A stretch of DNA of 64,000 bases, taken from assembly GCA_039980455.1 (NCBI GenBank), contig JBDXCG010000003.1, positions 124,001 through 188,000 of the forward strand, read 5' to 3'. The DNA is from CALINF01 sp039980455. Lineage in GTDB: Bacteria > Pseudomonadota > Gammaproteobacteria > Pseudomonadales > Halieaceae. The translations under genes were made by a program, and so were the position numbers. Below, in pieces: positions 17,095 through 25,816 of this stretch (positions within the stretch are counted from its first letter, which is position 1; each line of letters opens with the position of its first letter). The notes beneath the pieces were generated by a model. The model was given only the letters and a program-made list of their open reading frames with translations. It made no database searches and was not told where the DNA came from.

Positions 17095-19998
17095 CTACTC
17101 AGAAGCCAGTTCCTCTTCTTCACGCCAGGAGTCGATCGCGGGGCAGGCGCAGAACAGGTTTCTATCGCCGTAGACGTTGTCTACACGGTTCACCGGTGGC
17201 CAGTACTTGTTTCGGCGCAGTGAATCGACAGGGTAGGCCGCCTGTGCACGCGTATAGGCATGCTCCCAGGTATCGTTGGCAATGTCTTCCAATGTGTGAG
17301 GTGCATTGGCCAATGGATTGTCAGTGGCATCCAACTGCCCCGATTGCACCGCCTGAATTTCATCGGCAATGGTGATGAGCGCGTCGCAGAAACGGTCGAG
17401 CTCAGCCATCGATTCAGATTCAGTGGGTTCTACCATCAGCGTGCCCGCAACAGGGAACGACATGGTAGGCGCGTGAAAGCCAAAATCGATTAGGCGCTTG
17501 GCCACATCTTCTTCCGATACACCGCTGGCTTCCTTGATGGGGCGAATATCCAAAATGCACTCGTGCGCCACGGTGCCTGCGGTGCCCTTGTACAGTATCG
17601 GGTAGTGATCTTTCAGACGGTGCGCGATGTAGTTCGCGCCCAGTATCGCCACTTTGGTGGCCTCTACCAAGCCTTCGCCGCCCATGAGTGCAATGTAGGC
17701 CCAAGAGATTGGAAGGATTGAAGCGCTGCCATAAGGGGTTGCTGAAATCACGTCATTGTCCAGAGCGAGCCCGGGAACGGGTGATACGGGATTGGTGGGT
17801 AAGAACGGTTGCAGATGCGCGCCTACGCCTATGGGCCCCATACCTGGGCCACCACCGCCGTGCGGGATGCAAAAGGTTTTATGCAGGTTGAGGTGCGACA
17901 CATCAGCCCCGAATTTACCTGGCGCTGCTATGCCAACCAGTGCGTTCAGGTTGGCGCCATCCACGTACACCTGTCCGCCGAACTGATGAATAACGTCACA
18001 TAGCTCAACGATAGACTCTTCGAATACACCGTGTGTAGAGGGATAGGTAACCATAATGGCGGCCAGGTCATCGGCGTGGCGCTCGGCCTTGGCCTTGAGG
18101 TCGGCCATATCAACATTGCCCAGCTCGTCGCACTCGACAATGGCGACCTTCATGCCAGCAAGTGCCGCGCTGGCAGGGTTGGTGCCGTGGGCAGAGGAGG
18201 GGATCAAGCACACGTTACGCTGATGGTCGCCGCGGCTCTCGTGATAGCGCTTGATTGCCAGCAGGCCGGCGTACTCGCCCTGCGAACCCGCGTTGGGTTG
18301 CATAGACATCGCGTCGTAACCGGTACACTCCAACAGCATGTGCTCTAGTTCCTCGAGCATTACCTGATAACCCTTGGTTTGGTCGGTAGGTGCAAACGGA
18401 TGCATGCGGCCAAACTCTGGCCAAGTCACAGGGAGCATCTCGGTAGTGGCATTGAGCTTCATCGTGCAACTGCCCAACGGGATCATGGCGCGGTTTAGGG
18501 CAATGTCTTTGTCTTCTAGCCGACGCATGTAGCGCAGCATTTCAGTTTCCGAGCGATACTCGTGAAAGAGAGGGTGTTGCAGGTAGTCCACCTCGCGCAG
18601 CAACGCTTCGGGAATACCTTGTTCTACGGCTGAAGCTCCATCCAATTCTTCAACACTGGACTCCTTGCCCGTGAGTATTGCTGTCAGCGCATCCACGTGA
18701 GCCGATGTAGTTGTTTCGTCCAGCGAAACGCCTACGCGATCGTCACCGATAATACGCAGGTTCATACCCTGGGCCAGGGCACGCTCAACGATGGCGCTTT
18801 GCTGATCGCCTACGGTAAATGTGAGTGTATCGAACCAACTGTTGTTGTCTGGAGACAGGCCTGCCTGGCGGGTGGAATACGCCAACATCGTCGTGAGACG
18901 GTGAATGCGTTCCGCGATACGGCGCAGGCCATCCGGCCCGTGATACATGGCGTAGAAGGCTGCCATGATTGCCAGTAGTGCCTGTGCGGTACAGATGTTG
19001 CTCGTAGCCTTTTCACGGCGAATATGCTGCTCACGCGTTTGCATGGCCATGCGTAGTGCCTGATTGCCGCGGCGATCAATAGACACGCCTATGATGCGGC
19101 CTGGTGTAGATCGCTTGTACGCATCGCGTGTGGCAAAGAATGCGGCATGCGGTCCGCCAAATCCCATGGGAACGCCAAAACGCTGGCTGTTTCCTACTAC
19201 CACGTCTGCATCGGCGGAACCGGGTGTTTGCAACATGAGCAGCGCCATCAGATCGGCGGCAACGGTAACAAGGGTTTTGGCAGCGTGAGCCCGCTCGATC
19301 AGCGGCGCGATGTCGTGTACTTGCCCGTAGGTGCCAGGGTATTGGATCAGCGCGCCAAAGGCGTCTGTCTCGCCGATCAGGGCCTCAACATTACCGACTA
19401 CGACGTCTATGTCGAGTGCGTGCGCGCGGGTTTGCACTACCGCGATGGTTTGCGGGTGACAGTCGTCTGCTACCAGAAATACATTGCTGCGATTTTTCTT
19501 GTTAACGCGCTGCAACAGCGTCATGGCTTCGGCTGCAGCCGTACCCTCGTCCAGCATTGAGGCGTTGGCCAGCTCCATGCCAGTGAGATCCATGATCATC
19601 TGCTGATAGGTGAGCAGTGCTTCGAGGCGACCCTGCGATATCTCGGGTTGGTAGGGTGTGTAAGCGGTATACCAGCCCGGGTTCTCCAGCACGTTGCGCT
19701 GAATCACGGGCGGCGTGAACGTGTCGCTATAGCCAGTTCCGATAAAAGACTGATTTACCACGTTGAGCTTGGCGTGCTCGCGCAATCTGGCAATGACGTC
19801 CTGCTCAGTACTGGCGCCCGGCAAATCCATTGGCGTTTGTTTGCGGATGTTGGCCGGTACGGTTGCATCGATCAACGCATCGAGCGAATCAAAGCCAATG
19901 GCCTGCGCCATTTCCTGCTGCTGTGCGGGGGTGGGACCAATATGGCGCTGAATGAAATCCTGATGGTTTTCCAGTTCAGTGAGTGGCTGGCGGCTCAT
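17095..19998 (-). CDS. gcvP: Glycine dehydrogenase (decarboxylating), P-protein
   Basis: The 967-residue homodimeric-type P-protein of the glycine cleavage system. It uses PLP to decarboxylate glycine and transfers the aminomethyl group to lipoylated H-protein. The N-terminus FIQRHIGPTPAQQQEMAQAIG is diagnostic. YTPYQPEISQGRLEALLTYQQMI, SNICTAQALLA and GSCTMKLNA are further hallmarks. The PLP-lysine lies in NLHKTFCIPHGGGGPGMGP. It is full length with N- and C-terminal halves fused, as in most gammaproteobacteria. No gcvT or gcvH is in the window, so the operon is split here. No glycine-riboswitch pattern was recognised in the 200 bp upstream. Confidence 0.97.
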   Translation of the reverse strand: MSRQPLTELENHQDFIQRHIGPTPAQQQEMAQAIGFDSLDALIDATVPANIRKQTPMDLPGASTEQDVIARLREHAKLNVVNQSFIGTGYSDTFTPPVIQRNVLENPGWYTAYTPYQPEISQGRLEALLTYQQMIMDLTGMELANASMLDEGTAAAEAMTLLQRVNKKNRSNVFLVADDCHPQTIAVVQTRAHALDIDVVVGNVEALIGETDAFGALIQYPGTYGQVHDIAPLIERAHAAKTLVTVAADLMALLMLQTPGSADADVVVGNSQRFGVPMGFGGPHAAFFATRDAYKRSTPGRIIGVSIDRRGNQALRMAMQTREQHIRREKATSNICTAQALLAIMAAFYAMYHGPDGLRRIAERIHRLTTMLAYSTRQAGLSPDNNSWFDTLTFTVGDQQSAIVERALAQGMNLRIIGDDRVGVSLDETTTSAHVDALTAILTGKESSVEELDGASAVEQGIPEALLREVDYLQHPLFHEYRSETEMLRYMRRLEDKDIALNRAMIPLGSCTMKLNATTEMLPVTWPEFGRMHPFAPTDQTKGYQVMLEELEHMLLECTGYDAMSMQPNAGSQGEYAGLLAIKRYHESRGDHQRNVCLIPSSAHGTNPASAALAGMKVAIVECDELGNVDMADLKAKAERHADDLAAIMVTYPSTHGVFEESIVELCDVIHQFGGQVYVDGANLNALVGIAAPGKFGADVSHLNLHKTFCIPHGGGGPGMGPIGVGAHLQPFLPTNPVSPVPGLALDNDVISATPYGSASILPISWAYIALMGGEGLVEATKVAILGANYIAHRLKDHYPILYKGTAGTVAHECILDIRPIKEASGVSEEDVAKRLIDFGFHAPTMSFPVAGTLMVEPTESESMAELDRFCDALITIADEIQAVQSGQLDATDNPLANAPHTLEDIANDTWEHAYTRAQAAYPVDSLRRNKYWPPVNRVDNVYGDRNLFCACPAIDSWREEEELASE

Positions 19999-20217
19999 GC
20001 ATGCTCCGGCAATTAACAGTAGTTTGAAGGGGGCAGAAAGTCGGTGTTAATTAAGGCCGCGATGGTAGCAGCAGCGCCCATTCGGGGCAATCAATTGTAC
20101 GGTTATTGACCAGCAAGCCGGTACTGGATGATGCCTAGCTAAACATGTCTTGGACTTGCACATTGGCATCGCTTCATCGCACACTGCGTGCTCTTAAATT
20201 GAGCCGGGAAAGTGACT

Positions 20218-21435
20218 ATGGAGAGGGCAGATCCTTCTGAAGTGGGTATGAATGCGGCGCAGTTGTCGCGCATTGGCGAGCACCTGCGCAAGCGTTATAT
20301 AGATGTAGATAAGATACCCGGCAGCCTAGCGCTGGTCGCCCGAAAAGGTAAGGTGTGTTACTTCGACGTGGCAGGTATGCGTGATGTGGAGCGCGGTACG
20401 CCAATGACGGAAGATACCATCGTCCGCATCTACTCCATGACAAAGCCCATCACCTCTATTGCAATCATGACATTGTTCGAGCGGGGTCTATTTTCTCTAG
20501 ATGATCCGGTTCATCGTTTTATTCCACAGTGGCGAGATCTGCGAGTGCGAACCGCAGGTAGTTTTCCTTTATTCGAAACCAAGGCCTGTACAAGGCCGAT
20601 GACCATCCGCGACTTGCTGATGCACACCTCGGGCCTGACCTATGACTTTCTGCGGGCAACGAACATCGACTATGCGTATCGCAAGCTGCAGGTAGGTAAT
20701 CCACTGCCGGGTAATACGCTTAGCGGGATGATGGATACGCTGGCCCAGTTGCCGCTCGAATTCTCTCCGGGAGAGCGTTGGAATTACTCTGTGGCAACTG
20801 ATGTGCTGGCTTACCTGGTGGAAGTCATCTCTGGTATGTCGTTCCCCGACTTCTTGAACGAGGTGATCTTCGAGCCGCTGGGGATGGTGGATACTGCATT
20901 CAATATTGAAGAGGGCAAAGTTGACCGCTTCGCTTCGTGCTATGAGCGCAACCTGAAAAAGGAAATGCAGCTAAACGATGATGGCCAGGACAGCGGCTAT
21001 CGCAACCGGACCCTGTATTCAGGTGGGGGAGGACTGATCTCTACGGCCAGCGATTACTTACGCTTCTGTTTGATGCTGCAAAATGGCGGCACGCTTGATG
21101 GCCACCGTATCATCGGCTCGCGAACGCTCAAGTTGATGACAGCTAATCACCTGCCGGGTGGGGTCGACCTAACGGAGTTTGCAACAGGCAGCTTCAGCGA
21201 AACAAGTTATCAGGGCGTGGGTTTTGGGCTGGGGTTTGCTCAGGCGGTTAACCCTATCGCCAATGGTAGCCCCGGTTCCCGGGGAAGCTTCTACTGGGGT
21301 GGATTGGCGAGCACGCTGTTTTGGGTAGATCCTGCCGAGGAACTGAGCGTGATTTTTATGACACAGCTGATGCCCTCCAGCACGTTCAATTTCCGAGGCC
21401 AGCTTGAGGCTCTGGTTTACGCGGCGCTGGAGTAG
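20218..21435 (+). CDS. Serine hydrolase, beta-lactamase/esterase family (class C-like fold)
   Basis: A 405-residue penicillin-binding-protein-fold hydrolase. The nucleophile motif SxxK reads SMTK within YSMTKPITSIAIMTLFE. The Tyr motif is YSV in ERWNYSVATDVLAYLVE. The late motif is YWGG followed by STLFWVDPAEELSVIFMTQ, as in EstB-like esterases rather than true beta-lactamases. No signal peptide is visible, arguing for a cytoplasmic esterase or transesterase. The ATG at 20218 is chosen; a GTG at 20212 in the same frame is possible, and GGGAA at 20206-20210 could serve either. It is divergent from gcvP and is followed by the iron-regulated receptor promoter. Confidence 0.88.
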   Translation: MERADPSEVGMNAAQLSRIGEHLRKRYIDVDKIPGSLALVARKGKVCYFDVAGMRDVERGTPMTEDTIVRIYSMTKPITSIAIMTLFERGLFSLDDPVHRFIPQWRDLRVRTAGSFPLFETKACTRPMTIRDLLMHTSGLTYDFLRATNIDYAYRKLQVGNPLPGNTLSGMMDTLAQLPLEFSPGERWNYSVATDVLAYLVEVISGMSFPDFLNEVIFEPLGMVDTAFNIEEGKVDRFASCYERNLKKEMQLNDDGQDSGYRNRTLYSGGGGLISTASDYLRFCLMLQNGGTLDGHRIIGSRTLKLMTANHLPGGVDLTEFATGSFSETSYQGVGFGLGFAQAVNPIANGSPGSRGSFYWGGLASTLFWVDPAEELSVIFMTQLMPSSTFNFRGQLEALVYAALE

Positions 21436-21478
21436 GGTGAGCCCTTGTAGAGCGCACACGATTTAGTGAGCGCATTAT

Positions 21479-21533
21479 TTAATAAGAATCATTCCTATTT
21501 GCGCTTGCAAATGAGAATGATTACCAATAGTAT
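21479..21533 (+). promoter_or_regulatory. Fur-box-containing promoter of FecA-like receptor
   Basis: Two Fur-box-like sequences, TAAGAATCATTCC (about 21483-21495) and AATGAGAATGATTACC (about 21510-21525), form most of a larger inverted repeat: AATCATTCCTATTTG faces CAAATGAGAATGATT with two mismatches over 15 bp. A sigma-70-like pair, TTGCAA (21505-21510) and TAGTAT (21528-21533) with a 17-bp spacer, encloses the second box. Bound Fur would therefore block RNA polymerase directly. The receptor ATG follows about 60 bp later. Confidence 0.75.
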
Positions 21534-21595
21534 TTTCCCATCTGCCGATCAGGGCGAGCGAAGCTAAACGCCGCCCGTTACATTTAGGGAAATCT

Positions 21596-23734
21596 ATGAC
21601 ACCTCGTCTTTTAGCCACTGCAGTGGCTGGCCTAGTGGCTGCTGTGGCGCAGCCCCACCTAGCGGCTGCCGCCTCTTCCAATATGCTCGAAGAAGTCACC
21701 ATCATTGGCACCCGTGATGATGCACGTGTATTGCCAGGCTCCAGTGCTGTTGTTGATATTGATCAGATACGCATCGAAGCCGCAACCGACGTTAACCAAC
21801 TACTGAAGACAGTACCGGGCGTTTACATTCAGGAAGAAGATGGCTCAGGCTTGCGGCCGAATATCGGTATTCGTGGTGCCACGTCCGAGCGCGCTTCCAA
21901 AGTGACGTTGATGGAAGATGGCGTGCTGGTCGCCCCTGCTCCCTACTCAAACCCAGCGGCCTATTACTTCCCCACAGTGCTGCGCATGCAGGCAATTGAA
22001 ATACTAAAAGGCGCACCACTATTACGCTACGGTCCTCAGACAACAGGCGGCGTGGTGAATATGGTTTCTACACCAATACCAAACGAGTCAAACGGCCGCG
22101 TGAATTTTGCCTACGGCCAGAATGGGCAAGCCGACTTACTGGCCAGCTACGGCGCACGTCAGGGTCAGTTTGGCTTTCTCGTAGAAACGGCTCAACGTCG
22201 TAGTGATGGTTTCAAGGACATCGATAGAAGTAGTAATGACACGGGCTATGACATCCAAGACTATATGGTAAAGCTGGCGTGGGAAGGTGAGCGCCAGAGC
22301 GTGTTACTTAAAGGACAATATTCAGAGGAAACCTCTGATGAAACTTACCTTGGTCTGACTGATGACGATTTCAATCGAGATGAGGACAGACGCTACGGGT
22401 TGTCGCGCCCCGATGAGATGGACAACGACCATACCGGCTTGAGCGCGGTGTACCGAGTCGACGTAACTGACAGCCTGGATTTGTCTGCCACTGTTTACCA
22501 TAACGAGTTCTCGCGTGACTGGTTCAAACTCAGTGGCGGGAGTAATTTCATCGACGCCGCGAACGCCGGTGACCCCGTTGCACAGGGTATCCTCGATGGT
22601 ACTCAGGATGCATTTGATTTGCAGTACAAGCACAATAATCGTGACTACGAGTCCACAGGTGTTGAGCTTAACGCCGACTGGACAGTGGGCTCACACCAGC
22701 TGGCCCTTGGCGGACGTGTCCACCAAGACGAAATGGATCGCTATCAGCCAGTCGAGGTTTATGACCAAATCGATGGAGAGTTGATCTATACCGGATTGAA
22801 GCGGCCCACTGGCAGTAATAACCGACGCGAAAAGGCCGATGCTAACAGTTTGTGGGTAGTCGACAGCTGGCAAGCTACACAGGCGCTGAATGTGCATCTG
22901 GCGCTTCGCTACGAGGACGTATCATCGTGGCGTAAACAGTACGCTGACCCCGAGCGGAGCCAGATAGAAAGCAGGCGCAGCAACGATGTCGATGAGTGGT
23001 TGCCGGGCGCGTCATTTACTTATGATCTATCTGATCAATGGCAGGTACTGGCCGGTGTTCACCGCGGCTTCTCTCCGTTAGGAGGTGGCGCCAAGGAGAA
23101 CGAAGATCCGGAAACCAGCGACAACTGGGAGGCGGGCTTGCGCTATACCGATGATTGGTTTGTTGAGGCCATAGGTTTTTACAGCGATTTCAGCAACAAA
23201 ACAGAGAATTGTTCGAACGCCAGTCCCTGTAGCAATGGCGCTACCAGCGGAACCTACGATACCGGCGACGCTGTGATACAGGGTCTGGAGTTACAAGTGG
23301 GTTCTGACCTTCAATGGGGTAGCCTGGATATCCCGATAAACCTTATGTACACCTACACCGAGGCAGAAGTTAGCAAAGACAATCTGGAAGAAGGCATCCG
23401 CGATGGTGACCAACTGGCGTCTATCCCCGAAAACATACTGAGCCTGCGCGTAGGTGTAGAGACTGAGATAGGTTGGGGGAACTACGCAGTTGCCAAGTAC
23501 ATTGACGAAATGTGCATGAACGTCGGCTGCAATAACGGCGGCGATCGATTTGATCGCAGCGAAGACCTATTCGTGGTCGATTTTATCAGCCGCTACTCGC
23601 TTACAGACCAATCGCTGGTATTCCTCAAGGTGGAGAACCTCTTTGATGAGCGCGCGATCGTTTCAAGGCAGCCCGATGGTGCAAGACCCAACAAACCTCG
23701 AACAGCGCTGGTGGGAGTTGAGTGGGCGTTCTAG
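21596..23734 (+). CDS. TonB-dependent ferric-siderophore/citrate-type receptor (FecA-like)
   Basis: A 712-residue outer-membrane receptor. A signal peptide (residues 1-25, ending AAAA) is followed by MLEEVTIIGTRDDARVLPGS, a TonB box leading into the plug. The plug has the FecA-like run LLKTVPGVYIQEEDGSGLRPNIGIRG, MEDGVLVAPAPYSNPAAYYFPT and ILKGAPLLRYGPQTTGGVVN. The C-terminal barrel strand ends GVEWAF with the terminal Phe. The Fur-type promoter directly upstream supports import of an iron chelate. There is no FecI/FecR pair and no extra N-terminal signalling domain, so transcription is probably controlled by Fur only. It converges on greB with a 12-bp gap. Confidence 0.92.
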   Translation: MTPRLLATAVAGLVAAVAQPHLAAAASSNMLEEVTIIGTRDDARVLPGSSAVVDIDQIRIEAATDVNQLLKTVPGVYIQEEDGSGLRPNIGIRGATSERASKVTLMEDGVLVAPAPYSNPAAYYFPTVLRMQAIEILKGAPLLRYGPQTTGGVVNMVSTPIPNESNGRVNFAYGQNGQADLLASYGARQGQFGFLVETAQRRSDGFKDIDRSSNDTGYDIQDYMVKLAWEGERQSVLLKGQYSEETSDETYLGLTDDDFNRDEDRRYGLSRPDEMDNDHTGLSAVYRVDVTDSLDLSATVYHNEFSRDWFKLSGGSNFIDAANAGDPVAQGILDGTQDAFDLQYKHNNRDYESTGVELNADWTVGSHQLALGGRVHQDEMDRYQPVEVYDQIDGELIYTGLKRPTGSNNRREKADANSLWVVDSWQATQALNVHLALRYEDVSSWRKQYADPERSQIESRRSNDVDEWLPGASFTYDLSDQWQVLAGVHRGFSPLGGGAKENEDPETSDNWEAGLRYTDDWFVEAIGFYSDFSNKTENCSNASPCSNGATSGTYDTGDAVIQGLELQVGSDLQWGSLDIPINLMYTYTEAEVSKDNLEEGIRDGDQLASIPENILSLRVGVETEIGWGNYAVAKYIDEMCMNVGCNNGGDRFDRSEDLFVVDFISRYSLTDQSLVFLKVENLFDERAIVSRQPDGARPNKPRTALVGVEWAF

Positions 23735-23746
23735 GTTTATCGATGC

Positions 23747-24247
23747 TTATTCGCTGTATTCAATAGCGATGACGGCATAGAGAATGTCTCCACTGGGACT
23801 GTGGACGGTGACTTCATCGTCCACAGATTTTCCCATCAGAGCACGAGCCATCGGTGAATCCATGCTGAGTTTGCCTTCCGCGAGATCGAACTCATCTGGA
23901 CCGACGATGCGAAAGCGGTGTTCATCTCCAGCCTCATCTTCCAAGTCGATGTGCGCGCCGAAGTAAATTTTGCTTCTATCTGTGGGAGGGCTGTCAACAA
24001 TCGTGAGCTCGTCCAGACGTTTGTTCAAAAACCTGACCCGCGAATCGATTTCCCTCAGTCGCCTTTTACCGTAAATATAGTCGCCATTTTCCGAGCGATC
24101 CCCATTCTTTGCGGCCTCGTGCACAGCGTGAGTGACCTGCGGCCGTTCCACCTTCCACAATTGGTGCAACTCGTCCCTCAGGGTCTCTTCACCCTGACGC
24201 GTGATATAGGCGGATCCTCGTTGGCGTGGTGGTCTGTAACGTCCCAT
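23747..24247 (-). CDS. greB: Transcription elongation factor GreB
   Basis: A 166-residue Gre factor. The N-terminal coiled coil contains EEAAKNGDRSENGDYIYGKRRLREIDSR-type sequence with the acidic DRSENGDY tip that reaches the RNA polymerase active site and stimulates cleavage of backtracked RNA. The C-terminal FKBP-like domain ends SPMARALMGKSVDDEVTVHSPSGD. YGKRR and the basic N-terminus RYRPPRQRGSAYIT distinguish GreB from GreA. It is monocistronic on the minus strand and converges on the FecA-like receptor gene. Confidence 0.96.
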   Translation of the reverse strand: MGRYRPPRQRGSAYITRQGEETLRDELHQLWKVERPQVTHAVHEAAKNGDRSENGDYIYGKRRLREIDSRVRFLNKRLDELTIVDSPPTDRSKIYFGAHIDLEDEAGDEHRFRIVGPDEFDLAEGKLSMDSPMARALMGKSVDDEVTVHSPSGDILYAVIAIEYSE

Positions 24248-24348
24248 GCCGCTATTCTACACGCGCTGCCGGTCAATCGTGGTATTTGGTTTGCCAGCGG
24301 GTAAACTGTGGGAATCCTAACTATCGATGCTGAACTGGAACTTCTTTG

Positions 24349-25197
24349 ATGAATAAATTTGTGATGGTATTGGTGCCGGCTTTGTTACTGCCTGTGATTG
24401 CAGCGGCGCAAGATTCCGCACCAACAGGTCGTGACTGTATAGCGTTGGAGGGCAACCTGATACCAGGAGGCCTTGCTTATGCGCGGGTATCTCCGGGCAC
24501 CTCAGTTGCACTAAACGGTGCGTCGCTGGATGTGCTGGACGATGGTCTGGTGTTATTCGGCCTGGGCCGCAACGCCAAACCCACTTTCTCGCTTGAGCTC
24601 ACCGGCGCCACCACTTGCACACGCGAGGTGCGAATAGCGCCGCGTGAATACCGAATTCAGCGTGTGGAAGGCGTGCCTCAGCGCACCGTTACACCCGACC
24701 CGGCTGATCTTGAGCGCATCGCTCGGGAGCGCAAGCTGGTAAGCGCTGCCAAGGCGCAGCGTATCGAACGGGAAGATCTGCTGACAGAGGCAATTGCAGG
24801 ATTTAGTTGGCCGGCGATAGGGCCAATTTCGGGTGTATATGGCAGTCAGCGCGTCTACAACGGCAATCCCGGCAACCCGCATTACGGGGTAGACGTAGCC
24901 GTGCCTACCGGAACACCCGTTGTTGCACCGGCTCCTGGCGTGGTGACGCTAGCAGAGCCAGACCTGTTCTACTCGGGCGGAACCGTGATCCTCGATCACG
25001 GTTACAAGCTATCGTCCTCCTTTTTGCACATGAGTGAAGTGAGTGTCCAAGTGGGACAAGTGCTTGAGACCGGCGACGTGCTGGGTGCAGTGGGTGCCAC
25101 CGGCCGAGCCACAGGTCCGCATCTGGATTGGCGCATGAGCTGGCGTAGCGAGCGTATTGATCCGCAGTTGCTGGTTCCACCCATGCCCAACCCCTGA
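24349..25197 (+). CDS. M23 family metallopeptidase (LytM/peptidoglycan endopeptidase-like)
   Basis: A 282-residue exported protein. MNKFVMVLVPALLLPVIAAAQ is a signal peptide; the ATG at 24349 is used rather than the TTG codon just before it. An N-terminal beta domain (about 25-110) precedes a linker and a C-terminal LytM domain (about 160-275). The domain has NPHYGVDVAVPTGTPVVAPAPGVV with the first His and the Asp zinc ligands, and SSSFLHMSEVSVQVGQ with the middle His. The last motif is GPHLDWRM, where most LytM enzymes have His-x-His, so Asp replaces the final zinc His. It may be an active variant or a divisome-type activator. It is divergent from greB. Confidence 0.88.
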   Translation: MNKFVMVLVPALLLPVIAAAQDSAPTGRDCIALEGNLIPGGLAYARVSPGTSVALNGASLDVLDDGLVLFGLGRNAKPTFSLELTGATTCTREVRIAPREYRIQRVEGVPQRTVTPDPADLERIARERKLVSAAKAQRIEREDLLTEAIAGFSWPAIGPISGVYGSQRVYNGNPGNPHYGVDVAVPTGTPVVAPAPGVVTLAEPDLFYSGGTVILDHGYKLSSSFLHMSEVSVQVGQVLETGDVLGAVGATGRATGPHLDWRMSWRSERIDPQLLVPPMPNP

Positions 25198-25241
25198 AAA
25201 ATCCGTATAATGGCCGCCCTTTGGCTCATTGCGGAACGGAC

Positions 25242-25427
25242 ATGATCGACAAGAAACTGCTGAGTATTCTGGTGTGCCCGGTTACCAAGGCACCTGTGGA
25301 ATATGATGAGGAAAAAGACGAGCTGGTGTGCAAAGCCAGCGGGTTGGCCTATCCCGTGCGAGACGGCATTCCCGTGATGCTGGAAAGCGAAGCCCGACAG
25401 CTAACAGCCGACGAGAAATTGGGGTAG
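25242..25427 (+). CDS. Trm112/YcaR family small protein
   Basis: A 61-residue Trm112-type protein: MIDKKLLSILVCPVTKAPVEYDEEKDELVCKASGLAYPVRDGIPVML. The ATG at 25242 gives the exact family N-terminus; the in-frame TTG at 25221 would add seven unlikely residues. Only two of the four zinc-site Cys of the archetype are clearly present (CPVTK and LVCK), as is common in bacterial YcaR-like members. Eukaryotic Trm112 activates methyltransferases; the bacterial role is less clear. It ends five bases before the HIT gene, suggesting one transcript. Confidence 0.88.
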   Translation: MIDKKLLSILVCPVTKAPVEYDEEKDELVCKASGLAYPVRDGIPVMLESEARQLTADEKLG

Positions 25428-25431
25428 CACG

Positions 25432-25779
25432 ATGTCTGATACTATTTTTGGCAAAATCATAAGCGGTGATATTCCGAGTGAATTTATTTACGAAGACGAA
25501 CACTGCATTGCGATCAATGACATTAGCCCGCAAGCGCCAGTGCATGTGCTGGTGATTCCCAAGCGGGGCATTGCCAAGCTTGCCGACGCACAACCAGATG
25601 ATCAGGAGCTGCTAGGACACTTGTTGCTTGCAGCGGGTAATGTGGCACGTCAACTGGGCGTAGACGAGGCGTTTCGCCTAATCATCAATAATGGGGAAGG
25701 CGCTGGCCAAACGGTGTTCCACCTCCATTTACATATTCTTGCGGGTGGCACACTGAGTGAAGGCCGCATGGCGGGCTAG
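25432..25779 (+). CDS. hinT: HIT family protein (HinT-like purine phosphoramidase)
   Basis: A 115-residue histidine-triad protein beginning DTIFGKIISGDIPSEFIYEDEHCIAI, the family signature. The catalytic triad reads VFHLHLHILAGG (His-x-His-x-His). The family hydrolyses adenosine 5'-phosphoramidates and related nucleotides in the cytosol. It is probably transcribed with the Trm112-like gene upstream and lies 37 bp before alaS. The length matches bacterial HinT. Confidence 0.93.
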   Translation: MSDTIFGKIISGDIPSEFIYEDEHCIAINDISPQAPVHVLVIPKRGIAKLADAQPDDQELLGHLLLAAGNVARQLGVDEAFRLIINNGEGAGQTVFHLHLHILAGGTLSEGRMAG

Positions 25780-25816
25780 CCCCGCCGCTTTACGCATTAA
25801 CGACACTGGAAAACCT

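Noticed and set aside
19999..20217. Glycine riboswitch upstream of gcvP
   Set aside because: The conserved glycine-aptamer blocks were not found on the minus strand.
20218..21435. True class C beta-lactamase
   Set aside because: No signal peptide and the late motif is YWGG with STLFWVDP, as in EstB-like esterases.
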